DNA of 13,212 nt from Actinomycetota bacterium (GTDB taxonomy: Bacteria > Actinomycetota > Actinomycetes > S36-B12 > UBA5976), in assembly GCA_017853815.1 (NCBI GenBank), contig JAFMIT010000040.1, positions 1 through 13,212 on the forward strand, in the 5' to 3' direction. Below, one piece after another: positions 11,195 to 13,212 of the stretch; positions within the stretch are counted from its first letter, which is position 1; the number at the start of each line of letters is the position of its first letter. The notes beneath the pieces were generated by a model. The model was not told the origin of the DNA. It did not search any database and was given only the letters and a program-made list of their open reading frames with translations. The translations under genes and the position numbers were made by a program.

Positions 11195-12256
11195 GTGAAC
11201 CAGCCCAGCGATATTCCACTGAGCCTGCCGACAGAAGTCGTGCGTGTACTTGAGGCACTGCCTCAGGCGTGGATGGTGACGGATATTTCCGGGATCGTGA
11301 AGCTGAGCTCTGATTCGATCACGAACTATGGAATTGTCGTTCTCGAGCAGGTGGAAGAGAAGCAGCTACTTGAACTCATCGATGAGTGCAGGTCCACAGG
11401 TGCAAGTCTTGCCACCGAGATTCTGATTGCGAAAACGAGGACGCATCCCGAACAGACTTTGCGGGTCCGGCTATCGCCGCTCAATGGTGAGTACTGCTTG
11501 GTGCTGATTGAGGATGTAACCGACGAGCGTCGACTTGATGCAGTCCGGCGAGATTTCGTCGCCAACATCTCGCATGAACTCAAAACTCCTGTCGGTGCGC
11601 TGTCGCTGCTAGCCGAGGCGATTGAAACGGCCGCAGACGATCCTGAAACGGTGACTCATTTCGCGGGCCGCATGCGCCGTGAGGCGAGCCGCCTTTCGAC
11701 TCTGGTTGCAGATCTCATCGATCTTTCCAAGCTTCAAGATCACCAGATTGATACCGCGGCTTCAGATATTGATATTGATCAAATGGTGACGTCTGCTCTC
11801 GACGACGTTCAGATGCTCGCCAAGGCGAAAGAAATCGAAATTGTCGTCGGCGGTACCGGCAATCTGAAAATGCGCGGAAATCTCGACCAGTTGACCTCCG
11901 CTCTGCGCAATCTGCTGACCAATGCCATTCACTATTCACATCCCAATACCCGCGTTGCCATCGGCACGCGGCTGGTGGACGGCATCATCGAAATCAGCGT
12001 GGTTGACCAGGGGATTGGCATTTCGCTTGCAGACCAAGATCGAGTCTTCGAACGCTTCTACCGTGTGGATCCAGCACGAAGCCGTATCACGGGCGGTACT
12101 GGTCTTGGCCTGTCGATTGTGAAGCACATCTGTGCGGCCCATGGTGGCGAATGCACTATCTGGTCTCAGCCAGGTCACGGCTCAACCTTTACGCTTCACC
12201 TGCCCCAACATCCTGACGTGCGCGCGATTGCAGCTACTGCAGAAGGTGAGTTCTAG
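11195..12256 (+). CDS. senX3: SenX3-type phosphate sensor kinase lacking membrane segments
   Basis: Histidine kinase partner of RegX3. With GTG 11195 as start the protein has 353 residues: a PAS-like region (about 15-110, ending YCLVLIEDVTDERRLDA), HisKA with the phospho-acceptor H127 in DFVANISHELKTPVGAL, and HATPase with N243 (NLLTNAIHY), DQGIGI (271-276), the ERFYRVDPARSR loop and GGTGLGLSIVKH (300-311). The kinase part is very close to mycobacterial SenX3, including the VGA after the H box. SenX3 normally has two N-terminal membrane helices; here the frame is blocked by TGA at 11159-11161 and nothing hydrophobic precedes the PAS region. The kinase therefore seems cytoplasmic. GTG 11195 is preferred over TTG 11171 because of the -10 placement and because GGAGG directly abuts that TTG. 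Confidence 0.93.
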   Translation: MNQPSDIPLSLPTEVVRVLEALPQAWMVTDISGIVKLSSDSITNYGIVVLEQVEEKQLLELIDECRSTGASLATEILIAKTRTHPEQTLRVRLSPLNGEYCLVLIEDVTDERRLDAVRRDFVANISHELKTPVGALSLLAEAIETAADDPETVTHFAGRMRREASRLSTLVADLIDLSKLQDHQIDTAASDIDIDQMVTSALDDVQMLAKAKEIEIVVGGTGNLKMRGNLDQLTSALRNLLTNAIHYSHPNTRVAIGTRLVDGIIEISVVDQGIGISLADQDRVFERFYRVDPARSRITGGTGLGLSIVKHICAAHGGECTIWSQPGHGSTFTLHLPQHPDVRAIAATAEGEF

Positions 12257-12258
12257 TC

Positions 12259-12945
12259 ATGACTCGAGTTCTTGTCGTCGAAGACGAGGAATCTTTCAGC
12301 GAGGCCATCGCCTTTATGTTGGGCAAAGAAGGCTTCGCAGTGACGATTGCGGAGACCGGCACCAAGGCGCTAGAGGTTTTTGAGAAGCAAGGCGCCGATT
12401 TGATTTTGCTCGATCTGATGTTGCCAGGGATGAGTGGCACCGAGGTCTGCCGGACTATTCGTCAAAAATCCAACGTTCCCATCATCATGGTGACCGCGAA
12501 GGCCGACGAGGTCGACAAGATTGTGGGTCTCGAAATTGGCGCTGATGACTACGTCACCAAGCCGTTTAGCTCTCGCGAATTAGTGGCTCGCATTCGCGCC
12601 GTTTTGCGCAGACACGTTGATGTATTTGAGGAGACCGTAGACACGGGTGTCCTCACCGTCGGTCCCGTGAGCATGGACATCGAACGTCACATCGTCACCG
12701 TGCGCGGCGAGAAGATTGCCTTGCCGCTTAAAGAATTCGACTTACTTGAACTCCTGATGCGCAATAGCGGTCGTGTACTCACGCGCGGCCAGATTATTGA
12801 TCGCATCTGGGGAAGCAACTACGTCGGCGATACCAAGACTCTCGACGTCCACATCAAACGTTTGCGCTCAAAGGTGGAAGCTGATCCTGCCGAACCTGTC
12901 CACCTGCTCACGGTGCGTGGACTTGGCTACAAGTTCGACGCTTAA
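12259..12945 (+). CDS. regX3: RegX3-type response regulator (OmpR/PhoB family)
   Basis: A 228-residue response regulator that activates phosphate-starvation genes when phosphorylated by SenX3. The receiver domain (1-120) has the acidic pocket E8-D9, phospho-site D52 (LILLDLMLPGMSG), T79 and K101 (YVTKPFS). The winged-helix output domain (about 130-228) includes LPLKEFDLLELLMRNSGRVL, RIWGSNYVGDTKTLDVHIKR and VRGLGYKFDA, all standard for the PhoB subgroup. The ATG is two bases after the senX3 stop, so the pair is co-translated. Its TAA overlaps the stop of the gene on the opposite strand (TTAA). Pho-box-like repeats in front of senX3 are likely its own targets. Confidence 0.96.
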   Translation: MTRVLVVEDEESFSEAIAFMLGKEGFAVTIAETGTKALEVFEKQGADLILLDLMLPGMSGTEVCRTIRQKSNVPIIMVTAKADEVDKIVGLEIGADDYVTKPFSSRELVARIRAVLRRHVDVFEETVDTGVLTVGPVSMDIERHIVTVRGEKIALPLKEFDLLELLMRNSGRVLTRGQIIDRIWGSNYVGDTKTLDVHIKRLRSKVEADPAEPVHLLTVRGLGYKFDA

Positions 12946-13212
12946 GCGACCGGAGCAGCGGGGACGTCGGTGACGACGTCAATGTAAATGCCGTCCTTGC
13001 TCACGACGAGCGCTTTGGCGCTGAGAATCGACCCGTCCGCAAATGAGACCATTACGTCGGCATACGTGCCAGCGCTGATGGCGTAGGCACCTACTGCACT
13101 GACTGGGCTTTGGAAGCCGATGCGCGTGGCACCGCCTGCCACGACAGGCACACTCGCGCTCGCCGCACCATCAACAATCAAGCTGAGAGCTTGACCATTC
13201 ACGGTGATTCCA
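12942..13212 (-). CDS. C-terminal fragment, unidentified beta-rich protein
   Basis: The last 89 residues of a longer protein read on the - strand; the frame is open to the window edge, with GIT preceding the GTG at 13202, so that GTG is probably not the start. The segment is rich in Val, Ala, Gly, Ser and short alternating strands (VPVVAGG, YADVMVSFADGS, KALVVSKDGIYIDVV) and ends DVPAAPVA. This composition suggests a secreted or surface beta-sandwich domain (Ig-like or stalk), but I recognise no family. It is convergent with regX3, and the two stop codons overlap within TTAA (12942-12945). The whole gene must be read from the adjacent sequence to identify it. Confidence 0.6.
   Translation of the reverse strand, partial: GITVNGQALSLIVDGAASASVPVVAGGATRIGFQSPVSAVGAYAISAGTYADVMVSFADGSILSAKALVVSKDGIYIDVVTDVPAAPVA

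Noticed and set aside
13200..13202. GTG 13202 as the start of the last - strand gene
   Set aside because: The frame continues open to the window edge with similar residues and there is no ribosome site or promoter visible.
1..13212. Mobile element, prophage or defence island
   Set aside because: No transposase, integrase, terminal repeats, attachment-like duplications or CRISPR repeats were seen; gene content and order are those of a conserved actinobacterial core.

Overview
The window reads as a chromosomal segment of a free-living, mycothiol-producing actinobacterium of moderate GC (mid-50s percent by eye, lower than Streptomyces or Mycobacterium). The lineage call rests on MshA, a SenX3/RegX3-type phosphate system, a Nur-type Fur protein, DUF1416 (SseC) and DUF2516 proteins, a CysA2-like sulfurtransferase, and many start codons placed 6-7 nt after a -10-like hexamer (leaderless transcripts). 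Gene density is high with frequent 1-4 nt overlaps. I see no rRNA, tRNA, CRISPR array, insertion sequence, integrase or prophage gene.

Layout on +: (1) 1-1147, a 5'-truncated alpha/beta hydrolase overlapping a membrane-anchored thioredoxin-like protein. (2) 1148-1356, a regulatory leader holding a 25-codon leaderless ORF with a Cys codon near its end and a stem that masks the next Shine-Dalgarno; this looks like an actinobacterial cysteine-responsive leader. (3) 1357-2975, a sulfur operon: DUF4395 membrane protein, thiosulfate sulfurtransferase (SseA/CysA2 type) and SseC (DUF1416), closed by a strong terminator. (4) 3061-6055, a 34-residue membrane miniprotein coupled to a nitrobindin/FABP-like protein, then Nur, a YgfZ-type folate-binding protein and a type II asparaginase. 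(5) 6099-8175, an XRE-family regulator behind a perfect inverted repeat, an Ala/Lys-rich helical protein at the HbhA position, a DUF2516 membrane protein and a probable methyltransferase. This order parallels Rv0474-Rv0475-Rv0476 of M. tuberculosis.

On -: mshA-gpmA (8237-10334) and phoU (10353-11030), which converge on the methyltransferase at a hairpin. phoU diverges from senX3-regX3 (+, 11195-12945) across a 164-nt region with Pho-box-like repeats. The last gene (-, 12942 onward) is an unidentified C-terminal fragment whose stop overlaps that of regX3.

Working together: the first half concerns low-molecular thiols, sulfane sulfur and metal or haem handling; mshA adds mycothiol synthesis; the end is a phosphate-responsive control module. 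The observations most worth following are the Cys leader with its competing helices, the SenX3 homologue that lacks any membrane segment, the six consecutive 11-residue Pro-phased repeats in the HbhA-position protein, and the unannotated 34-residue membrane protein.
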